In this document: piece after piece, positions 8,395 to 15,816 of the stretch
Layout of the letters: each line of letters opens with the position of its first letter
Numbering within the stretch: position 1 is the first letter of the stretch
IMG/VR virus record: IMGVR_UViG_3300046703_000201
Span: 1 to 52,888 of that record
Source: a virus
DNA length: 52,888 nt
Reading direction: 5' to 3' (one strand)
Program-made: the position numbers and the translations under genes
Notes under the pieces: generated by a model
What the model saw: the letters and a program-made list of their open reading frames with translations, nothing else
Databases searched by the model: none
Told to the model about the DNA's origin: nothing

Positions 8395-8813
8395 ACATCG
8401 AAATCCAAACCATCCCGCCTGAAAAACAGCGTTACATCACGCTGGGCGACTGGTTTCATGTGGAACAGGAAAAACCGGAAGAGCGTGCGATGATTCGAGT
8501 TACCGAACTGGGCGATGACCGCTACAATTTTCTGATTGCTTTCCACGAACTGATCGAGATGGTGTTGTGCGAACAGCGCGGCATTTCTGCTGATGATGTG
8601 GATAACTTTGATTTGTCATTTGAAGGCAAAGGCGAACCCGGCGATCATCCTGCCGCGCCTTATTTCCGCGAACACCAGTTTGCCATGATGATGGAAAAAA
8701 TCATGGCAAATGAAATGGGTGTGGACTGGACTGTATACAACACTCGTTGCGAATTGCAAAATCAATTGAACATGGATATTCAGGATAATAAGGATAAAAC
8801 CCCCGTATCCTGA
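8391..8813 (+). CDS. Conserved phage protein with HELIE motif (140 aa)
   Basis: The core ITLGDWF ... DDRYNFLIAFHELIEMVLCEQRGI ... EPGDHPAAPYFREHQFA matches, as I recall, a phage-associated family lacking a proven role. HELIE resembles a zinc-peptidase HExxH helix, but the third ligand is Glu, so metallopeptidase activity is only a possibility. ATG 8391 is chosen for its ATGA overlap with the upstream stop. The last codons lie in an inverted repeat that seems to have replaced the original 3' end. Confidence 0.7.
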   Translation: MNIEIQTIPPEKQRYITLGDWFHVEQEKPEERAMIRVTELGDDRYNFLIAFHELIEMVLCEQRGISADDVDNFDLSFEGKGEPGDHPAAPYFREHQFAMMMEKIMANEMGVDWTVYNTRCELQNQLNMDIQDNKDKTPVS

Positions 8814-8832
8814 CCATCCTGTTTATCCATGT
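8769..8832. repeat. Long inverted repeat shared with 23895-23958
   Basis: Imperfect 27-nt arms (left arm begins ACATGGATATTCAGGAT; right arm ends TTTATCCATGT) flank a 10-nt loop. A near-identical element lies at 23895-23958. This copy covers the end of the 140-aa gene, including its stop. Confidence 0.8.
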
Positions 8833-8841
8833 AAGTCATTC

Positions 8842-8870
8842 AAGGCCGCTTTCGCGGCCTTTTTCTTTTT
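8842..8870 (+). terminator. Intrinsic terminator after the ejection operon
   Basis: AAGGCCGC-TTTC-GCGGCCTT stem is followed by TTTCTTTTT. It ends the rightward block before the fibre gene. Confidence 0.88.
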
Positions 8871-8871
8871 C

Positions 8872-8899
8872 TGCATCCCGAATCCTGAATCCTGATTCC
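8872..8899. repeat. Tandem heptamer array before the fibre gene
   Basis: Four 7-bp units (TGCATCC, CGAATCC, TGAATCC, TGATTCC) end directly at the GGAG ribosome-binding sequence of the fibre gene. Confidence 0.82.
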
Positions 8900-8910
8900 T
8901 GGAGAACTCC

Positions 8911-10191
8911 ATGCCTTCATTCCTATCTCCCGTGTTTGGCGCGGGTGCGCAGTTATTTGACAATCAGGGGCGCGTGCTGGCCGGGGGGAAGATTTATACC
9001 TACTTGGGCGGCACCACGACGCCGACTGCTACGTTTACCGATAATACTGATTTTGTCACCAATCCAAATCCGATTATCCTGGATAGTGCCGGGCGTGTGC
9101 CTACCGAAATCTGGCTGGAAGAAGAGCAAACGACCAAGTTCGTGTTGACGGATTCTGTGGGTAATGTGTTGGGCACATGGGACCAGATTTCTGGCGTCAA
9201 CGATATAACGACTTTTTCGACAACTACTGAATGGGCTAATCTCAATGTAACGCCGGCTTATATCAGTGCCACCTCGTTTTCAGTGCCGGGCAATCTGGTT
9301 TCGACATTGATGTTAAACCGCAGGTTGATGATTTCGGTGACTGCCGGCACGATCTATGCCTACATCACTTCTTCCAGTTTTGGCAGTGGCATCACGACGG
9401 TGAATGTTCAACCGGATTCGACCGCACTGGATTCCGGTATTTCGCAAGTAATGGTGGGTTTGCTCAAGGCATCGCCGTGGTCGGTGCCCCAACAATATCT
9501 GGCCTGCAATGCGGCGGTGACAGTTCCATCTGCCACCTCTACGCCGATAGGTGCGGCATTGTCCGCCAATGTGACGGTTTCCGGCGTGGTGACGATTACT
9601 TCATTTGATACGGTGGTGGCCGGCATTGTACGGCTGGTGAAATTCAGCGGCGCGTTGATTTTAACCCATAACGGCACCAGCCTGATTTTGCCGGGGGCGG
9701 CGAATATAACCACGGCAGCGGGGGATCAGGCTATCTTTCGCTCGCTTGGGTCAGGTAATTGGGAATGTATCAATTATCAGCGCAACGCTTATGGACCGGA
9801 TACCATTCCCGCAATTCCCAGCGGCACGCGCATGACGTTCAATCAAACGACCGCACCGACCGGCTGGACCAAGGATACCACGGCGGGTTTGAATGATTCG
9901 ATTATGCGCATTGTGACAGGTGCCGTCAGCAGTGGCGGATCGCAGGCATTTACCACTTGGAACGGATTGACGGCAACCGGGGCACATACACTGATTACCG
10001 CAGAAATGCCGGCGCATACCCATAGTACGGTTGTGACAGTCGCTGGCGGAGCCGGTTATTATGGCGGAAATCTATCCGGAGGCGCATCAAGCTCGAATAC
10101 TTCCACCTCAACAGGTGGAGACGGTTCGCATACCCATCCGCTGACTAACGGCATCAAGTACAACGATTTCATCATCGCCGCGAAGGATTGA
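8911..10191 (+). CDS. Tail fibre with C-terminal collar-type domain (426 aa)
   Basis: The N terminus (FGAGAQLFDNQGRVLAGGKI, then YTYLGGTTTP) is the virion-attachment segment found in many phage fibres and spikes. The C-terminal 130 residues start PSGTRMTFNQTTAPTGWTKD and contain MPAHTH and a later HTHP, the collar/receptor-tip pattern (PF07484-like) whose histidines can bind metal. It lies just upstream of lysis genes. It is probably a receptor-binding fibre tip. Start ATG 8911 follows CTGGAGAACTCC. Confidence 0.82.
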   Translation: MPSFLSPVFGAGAQLFDNQGRVLAGGKIYTYLGGTTTPTATFTDNTDFVTNPNPIILDSAGRVPTEIWLEEEQTTKFVLTDSVGNVLGTWDQISGVNDITTFSTTTEWANLNVTPAYISATSFSVPGNLVSTLMLNRRLMISVTAGTIYAYITSSSFGSGITTVNVQPDSTALDSGISQVMVGLLKASPWSVPQQYLACNAAVTVPSATSTPIGAALSANVTVSGVVTITSFDTVVAGIVRLVKFSGALILTHNGTSLILPGAANITTAAGDQAIFRSLGSGNWECINYQRNAYGPDTIPAIPSGTRMTFNQTTAPTGWTKDTTAGLNDSIMRIVTGAVSSGGSQAFTTWNGLTATGAHTLITAEMPAHTHSTVVTVAGGAGYYGGNLSGGASSSNTSTSTGGDGSHTHPLTNGIKYNDFIIAAKD

Positions 10192-10193
10192 TA

Positions 10194-10556
10194 ATGGCAA
10201 TCGACAAAAAAATCATCTGCCCGATGATGCAAACGCAATGTATCGAAGACGGCGCTTTGGTGAATGGCGAATTGCATTCCTGCCGCTTCTGGATTCATGT
10301 GCTGGGCCGTGACCCACAGACCGGAACCGACAAAGACTTGTGGGATTGCGCCTTTGCCTGGATGCCGGTGTTGCTGATCGAGAATAGTAATCAGCAACGC
10401 GAAACAGGCGCCGAGATAAATAAATTGCGTAATGAGATTGTTCCGCAAGGACAGGCCATTAACGGATTTGTGGCGCAAATGATGGGCGTCATCACACCAT
10501 CACGTTTACTTACCCACACCAAGGAAAACGATGGAACTTACCCCACCACCAATTGA
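10194..10556 (+). CDS. Hypothetical phage protein after the fibre gene (120 aa)
   Basis: MAIDKKIICPMMQTQCIEDG has several cysteines and a WDCAFAWMPVLLIEN segment. It follows the fibre stop by 2 bp and overlaps the next gene by 26 bp. It could be a fibre chaperone or accessory protein by position only. ATG 10194 is preferred over the upstream TTG. Confidence 0.6.
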   Translation: MAIDKKIICPMMQTQCIEDGALVNGELHSCRFWIHVLGRDPQTGTDKDLWDCAFAWMPVLLIENSNQQRETGAEINKLRNEIVPQGQAINGFVAQMMGVITPSRLLTHTKENDGTYPTTN

Positions 10557-10974
10557 ATCCGGCTGGGGGCAAGACGCCAAGCGCGGGCCGGTAATCGTCT
10601 GGGCGTTGTGGTTTGAAAAGGTCTGGAATGCGCTATCGGGAACGATTGCGCCGCTATCTTGGACGCCGGTGGCAACTAGTCTGACGATAGTGACTGGCGC
10701 GACTTATACCGGCAGTTATACGCGCGTGGGCAATCTGGTGCATTTTGTCATCAGCGTTGCCACGACCGGCACCACGGCTTCAACTGCCGGCACGACGTAT
10801 TTTACCCTGCCGGTTACCGCTGCGGAAAACGATGTCTGCACGGCGGTAGAGTTGACCGCGTTTGCCTCGCGCGGGAATGGCGTTATCGCGGCCAATACCA
10901 TGCGAGTGTATCCGCCATCATGGGCGGCAACGGCCAATACGGTGGTGATTTCCGGTACTGTCAGAACAACGTAG
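10531..10974 (+). CDS. Minor fibre-like / receptor-side protein (147 aa)
   Basis: A short N-terminal segment with WALWFEKVWNALSG precedes a Thr/Gly/Ala-rich beta repeat region (SYTRVGNLVHFVISVATTGT), typical of small fibre or adhesin domains in phages. It lies between the fibre and lysis genes. Confidence 0.58.
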   Translation: MELTPPPIESGWGQDAKRGPVIVWALWFEKVWNALSGTIAPLSWTPVATSLTIVTGATYTGSYTRVGNLVHFVISVATTGTTASTAGTTYFTLPVTAAENDVCTAVELTAFASRGNGVIAANTMRVYPPSWAATANTVVISGTVRTT

Positions 10975-11010
10975 AGACGGGTTTAAAACTCGTTCGACGA
11001 AAGGTTCAAC

Positions 11011-11571
11011 ATGAACACACAGCAATTGACCGAGCATTTTTCTCTGGCTGAATTAACCGAATCGGACACGGCAACCCGGCTGGGTATCGACAACACGCCA
11101 CCTGATAGTTTGCTGGACAATTTGAAACAAACGGCGGTGATGGCCGAGGCGGTACGGACGATCCTGGGTGATGAAGCTGGTCATGAAATTTACATGACGG
11201 TGACTTCCGGATTCCGGTGTGAAGCACTCGAAAAAGCGTTATGCCAAAAGGACTATGAATCCTGGTGTAGTAAGCATCAGTTGAGCGTCAATGCCGAATC
11301 ATGGAAACGCTATTTCTCACGCAAGGCGCATCCGCAGGGCAGGGCATTGGATTTTCGCGCACCGGCATTTGGTGTGCCGTATCACATTGTGCGAATTCTT
11401 CAGAAGCATCCCGAATTAATCGCCCAGATCGACCAGATTATCCTGGAAGGTGTAACAGTCAAGAATGAAGGCTGGGTACATATCGGCTGGTCAAATTATC
11501 CGCGTCATCAGGTCATGACGGCGTTGTTTGACGCAAATGGCACGCCTCATTACATGAATGAACTGACATGA
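11011..11571 (+). CDS. Endolysin, M15-type peptidase
   Basis: The 186-residue protein opens with a LTEHFSLAELTES recognition helix. It carries M15 features: TVTSGFRCEALEKAL, then AHPQGRALDF (HxxxxxxxD zinc ligands) and WVHIGWS (catalytic/third-ligand segment). M15_3 phage enzymes cleave peptide cross-links of peptidoglycan. No signal peptide, so release would need the adjacent holin. SD AAAGG upstream of ATG 11011. Confidence 0.88.
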   Translation: MNTQQLTEHFSLAELTESDTATRLGIDNTPPDSLLDNLKQTAVMAEAVRTILGDEAGHEIYMTVTSGFRCEALEKALCQKDYESWCSKHQLSVNAESWKRYFSRKAHPQGRALDFRAPAFGVPYHIVRILQKHPELIAQIDQIILEGVTVKNEGWVHIGWSNYPRHQVMTALFDANGTPHYMNELT

Positions 11572-11750
11572 ATTTCGACTGGCAATTTGTGGAAGTGGCC
11601 GCGTTGCTTAACTTGGCGTTTGCCGGATTATGGAAACTGCGCGAAATCCTGCGGACGATGATTACCAATCTCATCGACATCAAAATTGCCCTGCTCGAAA
11701 TCCACCTGGATGAAAAATTTGCCACCAAAGAAGAAGTGCCAAAACGTTAA
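11568..11750 (+). CDS. Small lysis-cassette protein (60 aa)
   Basis: Starts within the endolysin stop (ATGA). Contains one moderately hydrophobic helix (FVEVAALLNLAFAGLWKL) and a charged helical tail. Possible antiholin or holin partner, judged only from position and hydropathy. Confidence 0.55.
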   Translation: MNFDWQFVEVAALLNLAFAGLWKLREILRTMITNLIDIKIALLEIHLDEKFATKEEVPKR

Positions 11751-11766
11751 CAAGGATCACATTGTG

Positions 11767-11982
11767 ATGCTTTGGCTCAAACAAATGTTTTCTGATGCGA
11801 ACGGCATGGCAGATGATGCGCGGATTGCGGCGTTTCTGCTGGTTTTGGCCTTCATTGTAAACAGCAATCTATCCGTGTATCTATCGCCGGAACACAATTT
11901 TGATGCCGAGAAATTTGGCATCGGTGCCGGCGCATTGGCGGCTGGTATTGGCGTGTGGTTTGGCGCACGAAAGGGTAACTAA
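11767..11982 (+). CDS. Holin (two membrane segments, 71 aa)
   Basis: Two hydrophobic stretches, IAAFLLVLAFIVNSNLSVYL and FGIGAGALAAGIGVWFGA, are separated by a short polar loop, with a basic C-terminal ARKGN. This is the size and topology of a class II holin. It sits between endolysin and spanin genes. A GTG at 11764 is an alternative start with better spacing to AAGGAT. Confidence 0.72.
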   Translation: MLWLKQMFSDANGMADDARIAAFLLVLAFIVNSNLSVYLSPEHNFDAEKFGIGAGALAAGIGVWFGARKGN

Positions 11983-11984
11983 AA

Positions 11985-12464
11985 ATGCTTCCATTTATTC
12001 CGGCACAATATCAATTTCTTGCCAAATTTATCGTTGTTATGGCCGTGGCCGGATCGGGCGCGTTCGGGGCATGGTATGTAACCAGCGATCATTACCAGGC
12101 CATTATCGCGCAGCATGCGCTTAGTGATGCGACAGCGGTAAAGACGGAGTTGCAGCGTCAGAATAAAATCAAAACCGATCAAGCAGAAAAAACCAGACTG
12201 GCGGAGGATCAACATGCGCTCGATCAACTTATTATCAATCGTCTTAGTCATCAGCCTGCAAGCGTGCAAGTCCATACCCCCAAGTGTGGCAGTGCCATGC
12301 CCGGAGCCGGTCAAGCAGCCGTTGATACCAACGGAGCCAGTGGGGTACTTTCAGACCGAGTGGACGCGGCTTTTGCTGAATTACAAAGCCAAACTGGACA
12401 ACTTGTCGAGCGGTGCGACCAACTCAACATCGACGCCATAGCGGCAAATAACAGGAACCACTAA
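11985..12464 (+). CDS. Rz: Inner-membrane spanin (Rz-like)
   Basis: N-terminal transmembrane helix (FLAKFIVVMAVAGSGAFGAW) followed by a periplasmic coiled coil rich in Gln/Lys/Ala, 159 residues in all. It begins 2 bp after the holin stop. It contains the complete outer-spanin gene in the +1 frame. It acts with that lipoprotein to fuse inner and outer membranes at lysis. Confidence 0.82.
   Translation: MLPFIPAQYQFLAKFIVVMAVAGSGAFGAWYVTSDHYQAIIAQHALSDATAVKTELQRQNKIKTDQAEKTRLAEDQHALDQLIINRLSHQPASVQVHTPKCGSAMPGAGQAAVDTNGASGVLSDRVDAAFAELQSQTGQLVERCDQLNIDAIAANNRNH
12214..12441 (+). CDS. Rz1: Outer-membrane spanin lipoprotein (Rz1-like), nested
   Basis: A 75-residue protein wholly inside the Rz-like gene, +1 frame. 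The signal peptide MRSINLLSIVLVISLQAC has an LQAC lipobox, then a Pro-rich mature part (VAVPCPEPVKQPLIPTEP). Nested Rz/Rz1 architecture as in lambda. Start ATG lies after GCGGAGG. Confidence 0.82.
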   Translation: MRSINLLSIVLVISLQACKSIPPSVAVPCPEPVKQPLIPTEPVGYFQTEWTRLLLNYKAKLDNLSSGATNSTSTP

Positions 12465-12673
12465 GTATCAATGGAATCTTTCCGAACCGGCATTCCACGC
12501 GGGTCGACATCCAAAAATTTCACATCGCATCTATAATGCTGTAGCGTTTCAGGAAGATAACAGTCGCCATCTTCAAGCACGTAATAAGTTCCATCGAATA
12601 CGCCGTGCATTATTTCCCCAGACCAGTTCATATTTAACACAGTGCAGAATTTTGGGAAACCTAACTCTTGCAT
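12461..12673 (-). CDS. Small protein, paralogue of the gene at 20268-20483 (70 aa)
   Basis: Contains PKFCTVLNMNWSGEIMHGVF and GDCYLPETLQHY. These are nearly identical in the second copy 7.6 kb away, showing an intragenomic duplication. Start ATG 12673 overlaps the upstream stop (TAATG). Function unknown. Its 3' end differs from the copy, which runs into an attC-like site. Confidence 0.68.
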   Translation of the reverse strand: MQELGFPKFCTVLNMNWSGEIMHGVFDGTYYVLEDGDCYLPETLQHYRCDVKFLDVDPRGMPVRKDSIDT

Positions 12674-12912
12674 TACGCTTCCCCTTTGATAACTTGCTGA
12701 CAAAACAATTTAAGTTCTTCTTCCAATCCCTTTATTATATGCGCGCCCGCTTCATCGCTAAATTTTTTATCGGCGGCATTTAAAACAATAGCCATATACG
12801 CCAATGCACCCGCATAAAAAACTCGCCTTGTTTCTTGCACTTGTGTTTTTCCGGCATCCATTGGGATGAATAATGTTTTGTATTCCTGCCACTTTTCCGC
12901 GATGGTATTCAT
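12673..12912 (-). CDS. Hypothetical protein (79 aa)
   Basis: MNTIAEKWQEYKTLFIPMDA follows AAGGAAG at good spacing, so ATG 12912 is chosen over in-frame codons upstream that overlap the neighbour. Helical. It is coupled to the next gene by TAATG. Unknown function. Confidence 0.65.
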   Translation of the reverse strand: MNTIAEKWQEYKTLFIPMDAGKTQVQETRRVFYAGALAYMAIVLNAADKKFSDEAGAHIIKGLEEELKLFCQQVIKGEA

Positions 12913-12913
12913 T

Positions 12914-13486
12914 TCAAAACTTCCTTTCCCCAAAAAACTCCCTGATGTCGCCAAATTTCGGCTTGTTCCTGAAAAACAGCATCGTCGCAGCCATTTTCAT
13001 ATTTTCAAAATTGAAGTAAGGCACGCTAGCGCCCGGCGAATTCTGGATGTCGCATAATTCAACCTCATCGGCCATGCTGTAATGCAACCGGCAGGCAACT
13101 GGCCGTGCCGGATAAATGGAACAGCCGCCATTAATCAAAAAAGTACAGGGCTTGTTTGTAAACCGCGCCCGCAGTTTTTCCTTACTGTCATGTTTAGGAT
13201 CGTATCCCGAATAATCGGACATTTCCCGTCCGGTAAATCTGGCAATCCGCTTCGCCTCCCAGTTTGAAATCAGCACAGCCTGATAGCAACAATGGCTACA
13301 TCCCTTCCGGCAAACCGCCACCTTCGCCACTTCGCCCGCCATATCATCAATGATCTCAAGCAACCGCTTGATGTCGCCCTCAGAATTTCTTTGCTTGAAG
13401 ATCAACTGCTGGGTTTCCCGATACAAGCGCGGTAATAAACCGGCGCTATTATCCCTTACCAAGTCGCATTTATCCTGCGGCGTCAT
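12914..13486 (-). CDS. YkgJ-family cysteine cluster protein (190 aa)
   Basis: It has the CxxCxxCC signature (CRKGCSHCCYQAVLIS), then CTFLINGGCSIYPARPVACR, matching YkgJ/Fe-S-or-zinc cluster proteins. The family probably binds metal through these cysteines. The biological role is unknown. Start ATG 13486 follows AGGAAAGGATTGAT. Member of a leftward block convergent with lysis. Confidence 0.82.
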   Translation of the reverse strand: MTPQDKCDLVRDNSAGLLPRLYRETQQLIFKQRNSEGDIKRLLEIIDDMAGEVAKVAVCRKGCSHCCYQAVLISNWEAKRIARFTGREMSDYSGYDPKHDSKEKLRARFTNKPCTFLINGGCSIYPARPVACRLHYSMADEVELCDIQNSPGASVPYFNFENMKMAATMLFFRNKPKFGDIREFFGERKF

Positions 13487-13487
13487 A

Positions 13488-13673
13488 TCAATCCTTTCCT
13501 GTAAATTCAACATGTCTTCTGGATGGACAATGACCAAATTGCGCTTCAATTTGTTTTGTCGTCGGCAGATTAAAAATCCGCCCTAGCATAGAAGCCGAAT
13601 CTTCCTGCTTTTCCTTTTCCGCTTTGCGCAACCGTCTGTTCCTGGCCTTGGTGTTTTCCGTTCCTACAATCAT
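13488..13673 (-). CDS. Small basic hypothetical protein (61 aa)
   Basis: ATG 13673 (MIVGTENTKARNRRLRKAEK) has an AAGGAG ribosome site. A longer GTG-initiated version to 13805 is possible, but it would cross the promoter-like TATAAT at 13775 used by the divergent gene. Basic helix in the N-terminal half. Function unknown. Confidence 0.5.
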   Translation of the reverse strand: MIVGTENTKARNRRLRKAEKEKQEDSASMLGRIFNLPTTKQIEAQFGHCPSRRHVEFTGKD

Positions 13674-13822
13674 GCCGGTCTCCTTGTCAAAGAAAATTGC
13701 CTGATACGTTGAACTGCGGGAATGCGTTTTTCGAGAACCGAAAAATATTATGGTATTTGATTTGTGCTGCGAGTTATAATTTTGCCCTATCCGAAAAGTT
13801 TTCACAAGAGAGGGCGAATTGA

Positions 13823-14272
13823 ATGGATCAACCTTGGCTCAATGAACCGGACTTCGCCAAATGGCGCGATCCTGCAACTGGATTGCTGTGCGCGATTGTG
13901 CGGCAGAAGGACATGCAGTTTCTGTGCGGATATGTGCAGATTCCATTTGGCAAGTTGCGAAAAAAAATTCTCCGTATCCGTAGAATTCCTGGACGTTACG
14001 AATATGTATTACTGCGCGGCATCGAGGCGCATGGCGGATTGTCCTTTTTCGGTTTCCATAAGAATTATCGACTTTCGCGCGGATACTGGATCGGTTTCGA
14101 CTGTGCACATGCTTATGATTTCATGCCCGGCATGATGGCATTGCTAAATTCGTTACAAGCACATTCCGGTGATTTTATGCGGCATGATACTTACCGTGAC
14201 TTCGCCTATGTAAAAGCCGAAGTCACCGATCTGGCGCGGCAAGTGGCAAGGATTGAGAAAAAACAAATATGA
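13823..14272 (+). CDS. Conserved phage-associated protein (149 aa)
   Basis: Features WRDPATGLLCAIVRQ, FLCGYVQIPFGK, AHGGLSF and GFDCAHAYD, with a C-terminal FAYVKAEVTDLARQ. As I recall, this set recurs in small phage proteins of unknown role. It is preceded by a TATAAT at 13775-13780, so it may be transcribed separately. It overlaps the next gene by ATGA. Confidence 0.65.
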   Translation: MDQPWLNEPDFAKWRDPATGLLCAIVRQKDMQFLCGYVQIPFGKLRKKILRIRRIPGRYEYVLLRGIEAHGGLSFFGFHKNYRLSRGYWIGFDCAHAYDFMPGMMALLNSLQAHSGDFMRHDTYRDFAYVKAEVTDLARQVARIEKKQI

Positions 14273-14499
14273 AAGAGCAAAAATTGGTAGAAGGCCAACT
14301 TGTCCAACTGAATCCGGAAACAGTTGAAAATCCAATGTTCGCCGCTTGTATCATGGTGGTAACAGAACCAAAACCGTGGGGTGCCCAAGGGTATGTGCAA
14401 AGTCTGGGCGAAAACGGACTTCCCGGCGGACAAGCATATTATCGTGCCAAATGGGAAGAGATGGAGGTAGTTGGTTTTGTTGAATGTTTGCGCGCTTAA
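14269..14499 (+). CDS. Hypothetical protein (76 aa)
   Basis: MKEQKLVEGQLVQLNPETVE and a PWGAQGYVQSLGENG beta segment suggest a small SH3-like barrel. Translationally coupled to the upstream gene (ATGA). It converges with the integrase gene, overlapping its 3' end by 4 bp. Confidence 0.6.
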   Translation: MKEQKLVEGQLVQLNPETVENPMFAACIMVVTEPKPWGAQGYVQSLGENGLPGGQAYYRAKWEEMEVVGFVECLRA

Positions 14500-15611
14500 A
14501 TCCGCGCAAACATAGCATTCGCCTTTGCCAGTTCCTGCCGGTTGTCGTTCGCATCCAGCCAAGTCGAATACACGCGCTGGAACATGACTATCGAGTGCCC
14601 CAGTTGTTTGGCCGCCCAACGGTCCCGCGCGCCTCCCATCAGTAACATGGTGGCGCAGGTATGCCGGGTCTGCCTGGCATCACGATCCCGTATCCCGCAC
14701 CTTGCCAATGCAGGGCGCCAATAATTTTGCACCAGGCAGGAAGTATCCGCATAAGGTCTGCCGGTGTTAGGATGGATAAAAAGATGCTCGCTGGCAGTCA
14801 ATCCCCGCAATCGCTTCAGCAAGGCAATACTTTCATCGGAAATCTCAACCCGTCGCACGCATTCTGTTTTGGTCAGTTTAACGATCCCGCGTACTTTGGC
14901 TGAAGAGATTATCAGCGACTTCCTTTCCCAATCCACATTTTCCCAGCGCAAGTCAATTCCCTCGGAAGGGCGAAATCCTATCCGGAACGCGAGATTGAAA
15001 TAAATGGCAACCGGCTCCGGATAATGCTGCCGCATATCATCCAACACCTTGGACATTTCTTCGATGTTTAGCGGGTCCGGTTCCGGATCGGCTATCTTCG
15101 GGAACTCGATTTTTATGGCATGATTGACTGTTACTGCTCCCGCATCCATGCCAAAACTATAGATGCAGCGCAATACCGAGAGGATGTTATGAAAGGTCTT
15201 GTTGGATATTTCGAGTCTGGACATTAGTTCGTTGAGTTCCAGGAAGCTGATGTCTGCCATGACTCTATCGCCCAGCGATCCGAAGTAAGCCGCTATAGTA
15301 GTGCGGTATTCCCGAATAGTAGTCTCGGCTAAAACTCTTCTTCGTGAATCCAGCCAGGACGAAGCGACCTCTTTAAACAAGAGACCATTTTTTAGCTTCG
15401 CATGTTTTGACTCAGGGAAGAACTCTTTGAAATCGAATGTGCCGGCACCGATACGTTTCAGTATCTCACGACGTATCGAGGCGGCTAGTTTAAGGTTAGC
15501 CGGGGTCGGAGTTAGCTTTAGTGTCGGAAAGTATCGCTGGTCATTCCAAGTGAAGATAATGCGTATGGAAGAGCCGCGCGGCGAAACCCCTTCGTATAGT
15601 TTACTGGTCAT
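14496..15611 (-). CDS. int: Tyrosine recombinase / integrase with arm-binding domain (371 aa)
   Basis: The N-terminal 80 residues (SPRGSSIRIIFTWND) are an arm-site DNA-binding domain of the DUF3596 type. The catalytic domain shows FRPSEGIDL (Arg I), a KLTK lysine turn, ARQTRHTCATMLL (Arg II, with Arg replacing the usual first His), LGHS and the nucleophile region RVYSTWL. It joins attP to attB. Its orientation is opposite the second integrase at 17161. Confidence 0.92.
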   Translation of the reverse strand: MTSKLYEGVSPRGSSIRIIFTWNDQRYFPTLKLTPTPANLKLAASIRREILKRIGAGTFDFKEFFPESKHAKLKNGLLFKEVASSWLDSRRRVLAETTIREYRTTIAAYFGSLGDRVMADISFLELNELMSRLEISNKTFHNILSVLRCIYSFGMDAGAVTVNHAIKIEFPKIADPEPDPLNIEEMSKVLDDMRQHYPEPVAIYFNLAFRIGFRPSEGIDLRWENVDWERKSLIISSAKVRGIVKLTKTECVRRVEISDESIALLKRLRGLTASEHLFIHPNTGRPYADTSCLVQNYWRPALARCGIRDRDARQTRHTCATMLLMGGARDRWAAKQLGHSIVMFQRVYSTWLDANDNRQELAKANAMFARI

Positions 15612-15669
15612 ATTTGAATACCAGAACTAACCAAACCACGAGAACAAGCGAATACCAAAACCATTCCAT
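15601..15669 (-). CDS. Tiny single-span membrane peptide (22 aa)
   Basis: ATG 15669 follows AAGGAGTAGAAAGAA, a strong ribosome site. The peptide MEWFWYSLVLVVWLVLVFKY is almost wholly hydrophobic. Its stop overlaps the integrase start by about 11 bp, so translation may affect integrase initiation. Too short for comparison. Confidence 0.4.
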   Translation of the reverse strand: MEWFWYSLVLVVWLVLVFKYDQ

Positions 15670-15675
15670 TTCTTT

Positions 15676-15750
15676 CTACTCCTTATTGCTTATTTGTCCA
15701 ACAATCACCCAAACGCCGAGACAAATTAAAAACAGCCAAATATCAGTCAT
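15676..15750 (-). CDS. Tiny membrane peptide (24 aa)
   Basis: MTDIWLFLICLGVWVIVGQI preceded by AAAGAGATTGAA. One membrane segment. It ends next to the ribosome site of the 22-aa peptide. The two tiny frames and the integrase look like one unit, but both may be chance. Confidence 0.35.
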   Translation of the reverse strand: MTDIWLFLICLGVWVIVGQISNKE

Positions 15751-15816
15751 TTCAATCTCTTTAAAGTATTCCATGCCGCACTTGATACACTCGTTTAATA
15801 GGCATGTCAATAGCTG

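Noticed and set aside
8391-8813. Zinc metallopeptidase call from the HELIE motif
   Set aside because: HExxH is not complete and no third ligand is evident; only a possibility.
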